Shown here piece by piece: positions 8,329 to 17,842 of a stretch of 64,000 nt of DNA. Under the pieces are notes generated by a model. It saw only the letters and a program-made list of their open reading frames with translations. It was not told where the DNA came from and made no database searches. The DNA comes from an uncultured Algibacter sp. (GTDB taxonomy: Bacteria > Bacteroidota > Bacteroidia > Flavobacteriales > Flavobacteriaceae), in NCBI RefSeq assembly GCF_947490405.1, contig NZ_CANLGU010000008.1, positions 62,001 to 126,000 on the forward strand. The letters are read 5' to 3'. Each line of letters opens with the position of its first letter. Within the stretch, counting starts at the first letter, position 1. A program made the position numbers and the translations under genes.

Positions 8329-10182
8329 TTAAAGTCTTAAGACCAAGTCTTGAAGCGAATCGTCAGTATTTATATTTAGTTTTTTTCGAAGACGATACCT
8401 TGCTTTTTTAATACCTGCTGGAGAAATATTAAGAATATTAGCTATCTCTTTTGAAGATAAATTCATTTTTAAAAGTGACATTAAGCGTAACTCATTTGGA
8501 GTTACTTCAGGAAACTTTTGTTTTACAACACTGTTAAAATCTTTATGAACCTCCTGGAAGTATTTAGTGAAGTTTTCCCAGTTATTATCATCTTTCAAAT
8601 CAAAATTAATAGTTCTTATTAATTGTTGATACCCATTTTGACTGTTATCAGATGCGTTAAATTCTTTTGCTTTTTGTTTTAAACCCTCTAATACTTCATT
8701 CTTTTTAGCCAGATGTAAGGCATGCGTGGTAAGCTCTTTCTTTTTAAAAGCCAGTTCGTTATCTAACTTTTCTTTTTCTAGTCTATTTCGTTTTAATTTT
8801 TGCCTAACACCATAAACACCAATAATAGATAATAGAAAACCTATACCTAGAAGTAAGCGTTGTAGATTGTTATTTTTCTCCTTTTGTTTTAGCAAATCGA
8901 TTTCTTTATTCTGAAGAAGAATTTGATGTTCCTTTTTTTCGGTTTCGTATTGAGTTTTTAATTCATCAATTTGCTTGGTTTTTGCAATATCAAAAATTGA
9001 ATCATTTAGGAGAATGTGTTTTTTATAATCAAGAGTAGCTTTCTTGTAGTTATGTATTGCTTCAAATACTTCAGCACGTTCTTTGTAATTATCTGATAAA
9101 TTATCAAGAGAGCCAATTGAATCTGCAATTTGGATAGCTTTATTATAGTTTTTTAAAGCATTATTGTAATCTTTTTTTCCAAAATAGGCAGATGCAATAT
9201 CATTAAAAAAAATAATTTGGTTGTTAATAGAACCATGCTTTGATGAAATCTTATTTGAAGCAAAAAAATTATTTAAAGCTTTGTCGTACTTTTCAGTGTC
9301 CAAATATACGGCGCCAATATTCTCTAAATAAGGAGCAATAAAATAATTCCATTTGTTGTCTTTACTAATTTCTAATCCTTTGTTGTAATAAAGCAAAGCA
9401 TTATCATAATCTTTCAAGCTGTAATAAGTGTTTCCAAGCTCCATGTAAGATATGGCTAACCATTTTTCATGTCCTATATTTTCAAAGATTGATATGCCAT
9501 CTTCAAGGTTTGGAATAGCTTCCAAATAATTATTTCTCAAAGTTTCTGTTCTACCAACACCTACTTTTATAATAGCTTCTTTTAAAGGGCTTTTTTTCTC
9601 AAGAGTATCTAATGCTTTTGAAGCTAAAATTAATTCTCTCAGTGCGTTATTGTAGTTGCCATTATCAAGAAAAATTGTAGCTTTTTGTTGATGAGCATCA
9701 CTTAATTTTAGTCCATTTTGTAAATCATAGGCTATTTTTATGGAATTATTATTTAAGTCTAGAGCCTTTTCAAAATTGCCTTCGAGATTTTCAGCTTTAG
9801 CCCAACGGTACAATACTTTAAAAAGAAGCATCTTATTATCATTTCTTAAACAGCTTTTTTTGGCTTTTGAAAAATAGAATCTTAAAGAATCTAGGTTATG
9901 ATAATTAACATAGTATAAACCCAAATTGGTGTAGGATTGGTCTAATCCTTCTTGAAAATTTAAATCTTTTGATAGACTTACCCCTTTATGTAAATACTCT
10001 AAAGCTAATTTGGGGTTAGTCTGTCTTGAATTAATGAAAATGTTTTCAGCGGTGTTTATTTTTTTAATACCAACAGATTGGTTTTTGTAAACTAATAAAA
10101 GACTATCAAGATTTTTTGTGTTCTGAGAACAAAGAATAAAAGGCATTAAAAATATTATAACAATTAGAATATTTTTTTTCAT
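8329..10182 (-). CDS. Membrane-bound TPR sensor with C-terminal LuxR-type HTH
   Basis: 617 residues. A signal/anchor (MKKNILIVIIFLMPFILCSQ) is followed by tandem tetratricopeptide repeats (about 55-400; e.g. LGNTYYSLKDYDNALLYYNK and IGAVYLDTEKYDKALNNFFA). After a coiled coil there is a transmembrane helix (about 441-458) and a second cytoplasmic coiled coil. A LuxR/GerE-like helix-turn-helix ends the protein (about 555-615: VTPNELRLMSLLKMNLSSKE, then IANILNISPAGIKKARYRLR). This architecture is common in Flavobacteriia: a periplasmic TPR sensor linked directly to a DNA-binding domain. It lies upstream of the aerolysin-like gene on the same strand, so that gene is a plausible target. The ligand is unknown. 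Confidence 0.8.
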   Translation of the reverse strand: MKKNILIVIIFLMPFILCSQNTKNLDSLLLVYKNQSVGIKKINTAENIFINSRQTNPKLALEYLHKGVSLSKDLNFQEGLDQSYTNLGLYYVNYHNLDSLRFYFSKAKKSCLRNDNKMLLFKVLYRWAKAENLEGNFEKALDLNNNSIKIAYDLQNGLKLSDAHQQKATIFLDNGNYNNALRELILASKALDTLEKKSPLKEAIIKVGVGRTETLRNNYLEAIPNLEDGISIFENIGHEKWLAISYMELGNTYYSLKDYDNALLYYNKGLEISKDNKWNYFIAPYLENIGAVYLDTEKYDKALNNFFASNKISSKHGSINNQIIFFNDIASAYFGKKDYNNALKNYNKAIQIADSIGSLDNLSDNYKERAEVFEAIHNYKKATLDYKKHILLNDSIFDIAKTKQIDELKTQYETEKKEHQILLQNKEIDLLKQKEKNNNLQRLLLGIGFLLSIIGVYGVRQKLKRNRLEKEKLDNELAFKKKELTTHALHLAKKNEVLEGLKQKAKEFNASDNSQNGYQQLIRTINFDLKDDNNWENFTKYFQEVHKDFNSVVKQKFPEVTPNELRLMSLLKMNLSSKEIANILNISPAGIKKARYRLRKKLNINTDDSLQDLVLRL

Positions 10183-10255
10183 AATTAGATTAATATTTCT
10201 CTAAAATACTTTTTAATTTTCTGATATTCAAAACTGTATAAGTATTTTGAGTTGG

Positions 10256-11815
10256 CTATCTAGTCTTTAGTTTTTCAAACTTAATTTTGCGTTTTCCACT
10301 TCCGGCTTTTTTTACTGTAAATGCATAAGCTTCTTTAACCCATGGTTTACCGCTATGTGTAAAAACAAGAACGCGTTCTCCATCAGTTCTAAACTCGATT
10401 AAACCAAAATTTGTGCGTTCAAACCCAGAAAAAGCCAACTTTTTTAGGTCTTTATCTTTTATACTTTTAGAAAATAATTTAGTGAGTTCAGCTTTTGTGT
10501 AACTATCTTTATCGTTGTTTTTGAAGAATGATTTTAAGTCTGAATTTTTAAAACTAGTATCTTTATATTTGAAAAAAGCAGCCAACTCCGTTGAAAAAAT
10601 AATACCTTGATCTTCTCTTGAAATTTTTCCTAAGGCATTCATAAGAGTAGCTCGTGGGTGCATATATTCCCAAAACTCACTATCGTCACCAGAAGATATT
10701 AATGACACTATTGGCGCCATTTTTTTTAACGTTTTAAAATCAAATTCATGCGAGCCGTGGTGAGGTGCTTTTAAAACTTCAGCTTTTAATAATCTATCAT
10801 CAAGTTTTTTGTCTAAAACATGCATAGATTCCTCATTGAGGTCTCCTGTAAAATTGATACGTACATTACCGTAAGTTAATCTAAATGCTATAGAATGACC
10901 ATTAATAGTATGTGATGCAGAATACTTATGTTTACTAATATCAATATTCTGTGTTTCTAATTCGGGGTCTGGAGCATGCTTATGCAAAAAGGGTAAGGCG
11001 TCGATTTGTTGACTGTTCTGTGTAACTTTTTCTGGAAAAGGCCCATGCAAATCAATTTTAATGTTTTCATCATCAAAAAAGTCAAACACATCAGCTTCAT
11101 CCATACCATGAAGTACTTTTTTGAATGTTATTGGTGCTCTTGTTTCCCAATGATCCAAAGTTTTAGACCATTGTTTGAATTTTGAATTTTGTTCACTGAT
11201 TGGAATAGCTCTTGGATCCTCAACTAAATCTGTGATATAAATTTTATTATTGTGAACTGTAGTTTTTCCCAATCTATCGGTTTCTGGGACAGAGGTTGGT
11301 CGTTTTACCAAACCATTATGTAATATACGTTTTGGTTGAATAGCTACTCGTTTTTTTGAATTATGCTCTGCTTTTTTAAATTCATTTAATCCGTTAAAAT
11401 GATCTGCATCGCCATGCGTAATAATTATGGCATCTACATCAATAGGGTTATTGCTATTTGACCTTTTGTATTTGAATCGTGCTGTGAAGTGCCTAGTAAA
11501 TAATACATTATGTCCACCATCAACAATAATTATTTTGTCTTCTGGAGTTTGTATCACCATGCCATCTCCTTGCTGTACATCTACCATAGACATTTTTAGA
11601 GTACCTTTTTCCATGGTTTTTGGTTTACCTTTTATGTATCCCTCATAAGGGCTAAAAAAACGATTTAATACCCTAACCTTGGTTTCTTTTGTTTGACTGG
11701 AGTAACTTATAATTTCTATGGGATCACCAAAAATTAGGATGTCAGATTTTTTGTTTTTTCCATTTCTATTCTTTCTAAAAATAGAAACAAAGTCTTCTGA
11801 GATGTAAGTTGCCAT
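10256..11815 (-). CDS. Cytosolic metallo-beta-lactamase-fold hydrolase (ComEC/Rec2 C-domain-like)
   Basis: 519 residues with no signal peptide. Residues 73-370 contain a metallo-beta-lactamase fold: MSMVDVQQGDGMVIQTP, a strand ending VDGGH, the zinc motif HGDADH (His134, Asp136, Asp138, His139), NFTGDLNEESM as the metal-bridging Asp region, and KAPHHGSHEFD as the last His site. This spacing resembles the hydrolase domain of ComEC and related stand-alone DNases/phosphodiesterases rather than class B beta-lactamases. An N-terminal ~70 residues and C-terminal ~120 residues are not recognisable; the C-terminus has paired-helix repeats (SDLKSFFKNNDKDSYTKAEL). It lies 73 bases upstream of the TPR-LuxR gene on the same strand. 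The substrate is unknown. Confidence 0.7.
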   Translation of the reverse strand: MATYISEDFVSIFRKNRNGKNKKSDILIFGDPIEIISYSSQTKETKVRVLNRFFSPYEGYIKGKPKTMEKGTLKMSMVDVQQGDGMVIQTPEDKIIIVDGGHNVLFTRHFTARFKYKRSNSNNPIDVDAIIITHGDADHFNGLNEFKKAEHNSKKRVAIQPKRILHNGLVKRPTSVPETDRLGKTTVHNNKIYITDLVEDPRAIPISEQNSKFKQWSKTLDHWETRAPITFKKVLHGMDEADVFDFFDDENIKIDLHGPFPEKVTQNSQQIDALPFLHKHAPDPELETQNIDISKHKYSASHTINGHSIAFRLTYGNVRINFTGDLNEESMHVLDKKLDDRLLKAEVLKAPHHGSHEFDFKTLKKMAPIVSLISSGDDSEFWEYMHPRATLMNALGKISREDQGIIFSTELAAFFKYKDTSFKNSDLKSFFKNNDKDSYTKAELTKLFSKSIKDKDLKKLAFSGFERTNFGLIEFRTDGERVLVFTHSGKPWVKEAYAFTVKKAGSGKRKIKFEKLKTR

Positions 11816-12306
11816 AATAATAGTTATTGAATCTATGCAAGTTACGTAATTTTTAGTAAGAAAAATAAGATGACAAGTGAGCTGAATGTTATTTCTTATA
11901 AAAAGTTTTTATGAAAAACATGTAAAAACTAGATTTAAAAAAATGTCAAACCATATGCAATATTATAGGATATAGCAAGTCTGATAGGGTTATCAGCTTC
12001 ATTTGTATCGTTAGGTTGTGTTTTAGTAAGTTTTATTACGCTGTCAACTTTTCAGTAAAATTTTGACTTGATACAGATAGGCTGCAAAGAAATATTAATT
12101 TAAAAACCAATTTCATAACACCTTTTCTATTTTAGGTTATGATTTAAAGGTACTAATTATAAAACCTTATAAAAATTAACAGGTAAGACAAAAGGGGTAC
12201 AACGTTAAAATGGCCTGTGTTTAAGGAGTTTTTTGAATGTTGAAAAAATGTTTAAAAAAGAGTAAACAGTAATTCCTCAAAACCAAATCAATTCCTATTT
12301 TTGCGC
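11816..12306. other. Intergenic region upstream of guaA
   Basis: 491 bases between divergent genes, without a credible open frame on either strand. A TATTTTTG (-7-like) element at 12296-12303 sits 3 bases before the guaA ATG. A small hairpin CTGATAGGGTTATCAG occurs near 11980. No riboswitch-like conserved structure is recognisable. Confidence 0.4.
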
Positions 12307-13842
12307 ATGCAACATGACAAGGTACTGATTTTAGACTTCGGATCGCAATACACACAGCTTATTGCCCGTAGAGTTAGGGAACTCAACATTTACTCCGAAA
12401 TACATCCATTCAATAAAATTCCAAAAAACATAGAAGAATACAAGGCGGTTATTCTTTCTGGTAGTCCAAATTCTGTTAGAGGTGAAGATGCTTTGCATCC
12501 TGATTTATCAGAGATTAGAGGGAAAAAACCCATGCTAGCCGTTTGTTATGGCGCGCAGTATTTAGCACATTTTTCTGGTGGCGAGGTTGCCCCTTCTAAT
12601 ACAAGGGAGTATGGTAGAGCCAATTTGTCTTTTATTCAAAAAGGTGAACCATTTTTTGCAAACATTTCTGAAGGGACTCAAGTTTGGATGAGCCATAGTG
12701 ATACCATTAAAGCATTACCAACAAATGCGGTACTATTAGCGAGTACAAATGATGTTAAAAATGCTGCTTACAAGATTCAAGGAGAAACAACTTATGCCAT
12801 TCAGTTTCATCCAGAGGTTTATCATTCTACTGATGGTAAGCAATTACTGGAAAACTTTTTGGTAAGTATTGCAGATATAAACCCAGATTGGACACCAGAT
12901 TCTTTTGTTGAAGAAACGATTGAAGCTATTCAAGAAAAAGTTGGGAATGATAAGGTGGTCTTAGGACTTTCTGGAGGTGTAGATTCTACGGTGGCTGCTG
13001 TATTATTAAATAAGGCTATTGGAAAAAACTTGTACTGTATTTTCGTTAACAACGGTTTATTACGTAAGAATGAGTTTGAAAGCGTGTTGAATCAGTACGA
13101 AGGTATGGGGCTTAATGTGAAGGGTGTAGATGCTTCTGGTAGATTTTTAGATGCTTTAAAAGGTATTGAAGACCCTGAAAAAAAACGTAAAGCTATTGGA
13201 AATGCTTTTATTGAAGTATTTGATGATGAAGCCAATAAATTAGAAGATGTAAAATGGTTAGCACAAGGTACTATCTATCCAGATGTTATTGAAAGTGTTT
13301 CGGCTACTGGTGGGCCATCGGCAACTATTAAAAGTCATCATAACGTAGGCGGTTTACCAGATTTTATGAAGCTTAAAATTGTAGAACCACTTCGCGCTAT
13401 TTTTAAAGATGAAGTAAGACGCGTTGGTGCTACTTTAGGTATCGATCCAGAATTACTTGGGCGTCATCCATTTCCTGGTCCAGGATTAGGGATTAGAATT
13501 CTTGGTGATATTACTGCTGAAAAAGTACGTATGTTACAAGAGGTAGACCATATTTTTATTCAAGGTTTAAAAGATTGGGGACTTTATGATAAGGTTTGGC
13601 AAGCTGGTGCTATGTTATTACCTGTTAACAGTGTTGGGGTTATGGGAGATGAACGTACCTATGAAAAATGTGTGGCCTTACGTGCTGTTGAAAGTACAGA
13701 TGGTATGACTGCAGATTGGGTAAACTTACCGTATGAGTTTCTTCAAAAAACATCAAATGATATAATAAATAAGGTTAAAGGCGTTAATAGAGTAGTTTAT
13801 GACATTAGCTCGAAGCCACCGGCTACCATAGAATGGGAGTGA
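12307..13842 (+). CDS. guaA: GMP synthase, glutamine-hydrolysing
   Basis: 511 residues. It converts XMP to GMP with glutamine and ATP, the last step of guanine nucleotide synthesis. The class I amidotransferase half (about 5-200) has [16 protein letters not shown], the nucleophile in AVCYGAQ (Cys80) and FHPEV. The ATP-pyrophosphatase half has the P-loop SGGVDST near residue 223. The dimerisation domain ends the protein ([15 protein letters not shown]). I chose ATG 12307 ([14 protein letters not shown]), because the TTG six bases upstream overlaps a -7-like box and family members normally begin with Met-Gln. The neighbouring -7 element implies a very short or absent leader. Confidence 0.97.
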   Translation: MQHDKVLILDFGSQYTQLIARRVRELNIYSEIHPFNKIPKNIEEYKAVILSGSPNSVRGEDALHPDLSEIRGKKPMLAVCYGAQYLAHFSGGEVAPSNTREYGRANLSFIQKGEPFFANISEGTQVWMSHSDTIKALPTNAVLLASTNDVKNAAYKIQGETTYAIQFHPEVYHSTDGKQLLENFLVSIADINPDWTPDSFVEETIEAIQEKVGNDKVVLGLSGGVDSTVAAVLLNKAIGKNLYCIFVNNGLLRKNEFESVLNQYEGMGLNVKGVDASGRFLDALKGIEDPEKKRKAIGNAFIEVFDDEANKLEDVKWLAQGTIYPDVIESVSATGGPSATIKSHHNVGGLPDFMKLKIVEPLRAIFKDEVRRVGATLGIDPELLGRHPFPGPGLGIRILGDITAEKVRMLQEVDHIFIQGLKDWGLYDKVWQAGAMLLPVNSVGVMGDERTYEKCVALRAVESTDGMTADWVNLPYEFLQKTSNDIINKVKGVNRVVYDISSKPPATIEWE

Positions 13843-13914
13843 TTTATTAGAAGGCGGAAAACAGAAGATTGAAATTTTTAAGTGTAGATTATTGCGACTG
13901 AAAACTTTAATTTA

Positions 13915-14011
13915 GCGGATATCCGCGTTAGGGATTGAAGTGGTAGCTTTTGGCGAGGCGTGCATCGAGCCAAAACTTTTAACAAAAAGCCCGACCCTTG
14001 TGGTAACGCCC
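13915..14011. repeat. Composite intergenic repeat, copy A
   Basis: About 97 bases downstream of guaA are built of three blocks: a GCGGATATCCGC palindrome running into GTTAGGGATTGAAGTGG (13915-13943); a hairpin with TTTTGGC and GCCAAAA arms (13948-13978); and AAAAAGCCCGACCCTTG continuing to 14011. The first and last blocks recur, inverted, at 31002-31030 and 30868-30894. It is GC-richer than its surroundings. I infer a dispersed REP-like element of this genome; the whole gap from 13843 to the next start at 14137 contains no gene. Confidence 0.65.
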
Positions 14012-14136
14012 AAATTATTTTGGCATGTTATATGCTTATATTAAAAAAATGATTGCGTTTTAATCTTTAATTAAGAATGAGACGTATATGTTTTAGAAAT
14101 AGGTTTTATTATATTTATCGAGCAGATTACAACAAC

Positions 14137-16071
14137 ATGAAGAGATTTTTATTAGTACTAACTCTGGTTTTCGCTTTTAGTTTTATGCCAATTAATGCGC
14201 AAAATTTCAGCACACATCAGGTTAAAAAAGGGGAGACGATAGAAGGAATTGCAAAGCGTTATTTTGTAACACCTTTTGATATTTATAAGTTAAACCCAGA
14301 CGCTAAAAAAGAATTGAAGCCAAATACGGTTTTGATTATTCCTATTTCAAAGGCTAAAAAGCCTAAGGTTACTATAAACAAAGAGCTTCAGGGATTTAAG
14401 GAGCATAAAACTAAACGTAAAGAAACACTTTATAGTTTGGCTAAAAAGTACAATGTTTCTGAGGATGATATTAAGAAATATAACAAGTTTTTATATGCAA
14501 ATCCCTTAAAAAAAGGCGATAAGCTGCAAATTCCAAAATACAAAATTACAGAAACTGTAGAAGAAGTAAAAGCTACCAAAGAATATACGGTATTACCCAA
14601 GGAAGGGAAATGGCGTATTGCTTATAAGTTTGGGATAACTGTTGATGAATTACAGATTTTGAACCCTAATATGGCAGAGGTTTTAAAGGAAGGCGAAGTA
14701 ATTAATGTGCCAAATTTAGAGAAGGAAGCTGAGAAAGTATTTGATGAGCAATATGGCTATTATAAAGTTTTACCAAAAGAGGGTTTTTACCGGTTGAAAT
14801 TGAAACTAGGATTGGAGCAAGAGGAAATTGAGGCTTTAAACCCTGGGTTGAAAGATTCCGGTTTAAAATCTGGTATGATTTTGAAAATTCCACATTCTAG
14901 TGTTGTTGATGGTATTATTGAAGGTGAAGGAGATGTTGTTAATTTAACAAATAGCATTACCGATTATGATACAAAGCATATTGTGGTTATGTTGCCTTTT
15001 AGGATGCACCGCGTAGATTTTGATTCTATTAGTGATGCTAAAAGGAGTTTAAAAAAGGATCCGTATTTAGATGTTTCTCTTGATTTTCACTCAGGTGTTT
15101 TAATGGCTTTGGATTCATTAAAGTCTTTAGGAGTGTCACTTAAAGTTGATGTTTACGATACACGTTATGAAGTTAGTGAAGTTGCTAGAATTACTAGAGA
15201 AAATGATTTTGAAAATGTTGATGCCGTTATTGGGCCTTTAACGCCAGCAAATTTTAATAAGGTTGCCTCTGAATTAAAAAAATATAACACGCCAGTTATT
15301 TCACCTATTGGTACAAATTTAAAATTGCACGATAATGTGTTTCAATCTAGACCATCGGATGATTTACTAAAAATGAAGGTGGTTAATTTTGTAAAATCTG
15401 ATACATTATCGCATAATATTATTGTAATTACAGACAGTAAAAATAAAGCTATTGCAAGTATGCTAAAACGCGAATTTAATACTGTTAAATTGGTTTACTC
15501 TAGAAAAGATAAAGAGGGTAAAGATGAATTTTTTGTTACTAAAGAAGATATAGAAGAGGCATTAAAACCTGGAAAAAACTATGTGTTTTTAGAGACAAAA
15601 AATGAAGGTTATGCTTCAAATGTAACCAGTGTTTTAGCATCCTTGAATAATAAAATTGATCCTGAAAAGGAAAACGTTACTCCTTCAGAAATTGTTTTGC
15701 TAACAACTAGTATAAACAAAGCTTTTGAAGGCGACCAGATAAATAATATGCATTTATCCAACTTACAGTTTCATTTTGCTACAGCGTCTAAAGAATATAG
15801 TGATGATAGTAATGCTTTTGTTAAAAAGTATAATAAATTATACAATATCACACCCAATAAAAGAGCTGTAAAAGGGTTTGATTTAACAATGGATGTTGTT
15901 TTGAGATTAGTGTCTTCTGAAGATTTATATGCGTCTGTAAACAGCGCTCCACTAACAGAATATGTTGAAAATAAATTTGCCTACAAGAAAAAAATGTTTG
16001 GTGGCTATTTTAATGATTCGGTATATCTTGTTAAGTATGATGATTTAACAATTGTGGAAGTAAAGCAATAA
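14137..16071 (+). CDS. Secreted protein with LysM repeats and a type 1 periplasmic-binding fold
   Basis: 644 residues from ATG 14137, which gives the signal peptide MKRFLLVLTLVFAFSFMPIN ending at AQ; the in-frame ATG at 14077 would add 20 residues ahead of it. Four LysM-like repeats follow (about 26-70, 86-131, 149-193 and 208-253, each ending near an IP or VP motif), which bind peptidoglycan. Residues about 280-640 look like a type 1 periplasmic-binding protein (HIVVMLPFRMHRVDF, then VDAVIGPLTPANFNKVASEL), the fold of amino-acid ABC-transport binding proteins. No permease or ATPase genes are adjacent, so it is more likely a cell-wall protein than a transporter part. DUF922 and DUF3820 genes follow closely on the same strand. 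Confidence 0.8.
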   Translation: MKRFLLVLTLVFAFSFMPINAQNFSTHQVKKGETIEGIAKRYFVTPFDIYKLNPDAKKELKPNTVLIIPISKAKKPKVTINKELQGFKEHKTKRKETLYSLAKKYNVSEDDIKKYNKFLYANPLKKGDKLQIPKYKITETVEEVKATKEYTVLPKEGKWRIAYKFGITVDELQILNPNMAEVLKEGEVINVPNLEKEAEKVFDEQYGYYKVLPKEGFYRLKLKLGLEQEEIEALNPGLKDSGLKSGMILKIPHSSVVDGIIEGEGDVVNLTNSITDYDTKHIVVMLPFRMHRVDFDSISDAKRSLKKDPYLDVSLDFHSGVLMALDSLKSLGVSLKVDVYDTRYEVSEVARITRENDFENVDAVIGPLTPANFNKVASELKKYNTPVISPIGTNLKLHDNVFQSRPSDDLLKMKVVNFVKSDTLSHNIIVITDSKNKAIASMLKREFNTVKLVYSRKDKEGKDEFFVTKEDIEEALKPGKNYVFLETKNEGYASNVTSVLASLNNKIDPEKENVTPSEIVLLTTSINKAFEGDQINNMHLSNLQFHFATASKEYSDDSNAFVKKYNKLYNITPNKRAVKGFDLTMDVVLRLVSSEDLYASVNSAPLTEYVENKFAYKKKMFGGYFNDSVYLVKYDDLTIVEVKQ

Positions 16072-16113
16072 GGTTTAAAGCTTCTCGTTTTATATTTTAT
16101 TGGCTTTTAATCT

Positions 16114-16656
16114 ATGTTAAGAATTCTTCTTTTGCTTTGTTGCTTTGTATGTTTCCAGAAGGATGAACCCACTATGTCTTGGAGGGAATCTTATAAACTA
16201 TCTTGGTCTGATTTTAAAGCGAAACCTCAAAATAATGGTGATGCTGCTGCTGTAACAGCTTCTGGAATTACCTTTGGGTTTTCAATAAGACAAACTAATA
16301 GAAATCAAGTTGTTAGTTTTAATACAGACATACACGCACATTTTTATCCAGAACAGTCTTGGTATAAGGTAGAAGTTGCAGACAATCATATTTTAGGACA
16401 CGAACAATTACATTTTGATATTACAGAATTGTATGCGCGTAAATTTCGATATCGAATAAGTCAATTGCGGATTTCAAATGGTGTAAAAAAGCAGTTAAAA
16501 AAAATTCATAATGATATAAAGTCTGAATTATCTAGCTTACAGACTAAATATGATAATGAAACTGATTATTCCAGAAATTATGAAGCTCAAGCAAAGTGGA
16601 AAAAAATTATAAAAGCAGAACTTAAAACTTTTTCAAAATTCAAATCTGTAGATTAA
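16114..16656 (+). CDS. DUF922 family putative secreted Zn-dependent protease
   Basis: 180 residues starting with a short hydrophobic leader (MLRILLLLCCFVCFQ). The motif LSWSDFKAKP near residue 29 is typical of DUF922. A zincin signature HEQLH (His96, Glu97, His100) followed by Glu105 (HExxHxxxxE) suggests a metallopeptidase, as proposed for this family. The C-terminal ~70 residues are helical and charged. It is 42 bases after the LysM gene and 3 bases before the DUF3820 gene, probably one transcript. Substrate unknown. Confidence 0.75.
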   Translation: MLRILLLLCCFVCFQKDEPTMSWRESYKLSWSDFKAKPQNNGDAAAVTASGITFGFSIRQTNRNQVVSFNTDIHAHFYPEQSWYKVEVADNHILGHEQLHFDITELYARKFRYRISQLRISNGVKKQLKKIHNDIKSELSSLQTKYDNETDYSRNYEAQAKWKKIIKAELKTFSKFKSVD

Positions 16657-16659
16657 TTT

Positions 16660-16887
16660 ATGTTACCCGATAAACAGTTTTTAATAGATTTAGCGCATAC
16701 TAAAATGCCATTCGGAAAATATAAAGACCGTTATTTAATAGATTTACCTGAGTATTATGTGGTTTGGTATCATAGCAAAGGATTTCCTAAAGGAAAATTG
16801 GGTATGATGTTAGAGCAGGTTTACGAATTGAAATTAAATGGCTTGGAGGATTTAATACGTAATATTAAGAAACAGTATCCTAAATAG
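16660..16887 (+). CDS. DUF3820 family protein
   Basis: 75 residues, cytoplasmic. The family core MPFGKYKDRYLIDLPEYYVV is obvious, followed by WYHSKGFPKGKLG and a helical end. Members are short and widespread in Bacteroidota and Proteobacteria. Their function is unknown. It begins 3 bases after the DUF922 stop and is followed by a strong terminator, so it is the last gene of this plus-strand unit. Confidence 0.8.
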   Translation: MLPDKQFLIDLAHTKMPFGKYKDRYLIDLPEYYVVWYHSKGFPKGKLGMMLEQVYELKLNGLEDLIRNIKKQYPK

Positions 16888-16894
16888 TATTTAA

Positions 16895-16931
16895 AAAAAA
16901 GCTTTAGAATCTAAGATAACAAAGCTTTTTT
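16895..16931. terminator. Bidirectional terminator between convergent genes
   Basis: Arms AAAAAAGCTTT (16895-16905) and AAAGCTTTTTT (16921-16931) are perfect inverted copies around a 15-base loop. The A-run on one side and T-run on the other allow termination of both the DUF3820 gene (plus) and the TonB-domain gene (minus). Confidence 0.7.
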
Positions 16932-16947
16932 AAGATATGTTTTAAAC

Positions 16948-17709
16948 CTAGCACCCAATTAACCCAAAAGAAACAACTAATTCTTGATCAACAGTTTTTC
17001 CTTCGCTGTTTGTAGCAGGAATCCATCCACCAGGAGTTTCAGAAATTAAACGAGTTACTAAATTATCTATTTCTGGATAGCCTGAAGATCTATCTAAATA
17101 AACACCATCAATCGTTCCTTTTTTAGTCACTGTAAAATATAGTTTTGCAGGTTTTAATTTATCTTCAGGGATTTTAGCAGTTGCTTCTTTAGTATTACTA
17201 ATAAAGTATTTAACCAAGGCATCTTTACCATAAATATATTCAGCTTGTACTTCTGGAACAATCGTATAGTGCGGTGTTGAAATTTTATCTTTATAATTAA
17301 TCTTCATAAGAAAGCTGGTAGAATAATCAAAAGCATTTAAGAAATTGACCTGAGTCTTATTAAGTGATGCGCTATTTCCTGATGCTCTCTTATCGGTTCG
17401 CTCATCTTTTTCCAGAATAATAAATTCAACCGATTTAACAGATTCGATTTCTCCCATTTCATGTTCATCAACAAAATTCTTGATAGAAGTAGCATGAATT
17501 ACATCACTTTTCTTAATTGGTCTAAACCTCGTACCTATGTCATAAATAAAATCAGAAAAGCGATTGTTTTCTTTCTCTTTTTTATTTTCTTCCGAAGCCT
17601 TAATATTTGCAGTTTTTGAGATATCTGCTACATTTTCATTAATAAGTGTAAAAGCTACTAAGCTTAAAGTAGCTAGAATTGCTAAGGATATTAGAATTGT
17701 TTTTTTCAT
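16948..17709 (-). CDS. TonB C-terminal-like domain protein
   Basis: 253 residues. An N-terminal anchor or signal (MKKTILISLAILATLSLVAF) is followed by a charged linker. The last ~90 residues resemble the TonB C-terminal domain (AKLYFTVTKKGTIDGVYLDR, then YPEIDNLVTRLISETPGGWIPA, in two parts). It lacks the long Pro-rich spacer of classical TonB. It is therefore a TonB-C-like periplasmic protein rather than a certain energy transducer. It is divergent from the membrane-anchored winged-helix regulator, with 133 bases between, so shared control is plausible. Confidence 0.6.
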   Translation of the reverse strand: MKKTILISLAILATLSLVAFTLINENVADISKTANIKASEENKKEKENNRFSDFIYDIGTRFRPIKKSDVIHATSIKNFVDEHEMGEIESVKSVEFIILEKDERTDKRASGNSASLNKTQVNFLNAFDYSTSFLMKINYKDKISTPHYTIVPEVQAEYIYGKDALVKYFISNTKEATAKIPEDKLKPAKLYFTVTKKGTIDGVYLDRSSGYPEIDNLVTRLISETPGGWIPATNSEGKTVDQELVVSFGLIGC

Positions 17710-17842
17710 AGATCGTTAATTTTTTGATTAATTTCTTTCAAATCTATATGAAATGTAGCTTGAGTGTGACTATTGAATGTAAATTAGTGTAAATTTTGTG
17801 TAAAACAGTATAAATTGTCGCTTATTCGAATAGTTTTGTAGT

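Noticed and set aside
10256-11815. Class B beta-lactamase
   Set aside because: No signal peptide, and the HGDADH/HHGSH pattern matches ComEC-type hydrolases rather than secreted beta-lactamases.
16948-17709. Classical TonB energy transducer
   Set aside because: No Pro-rich spacer and no ExbB/ExbD neighbours; kept only as a TonB-C-like protein.
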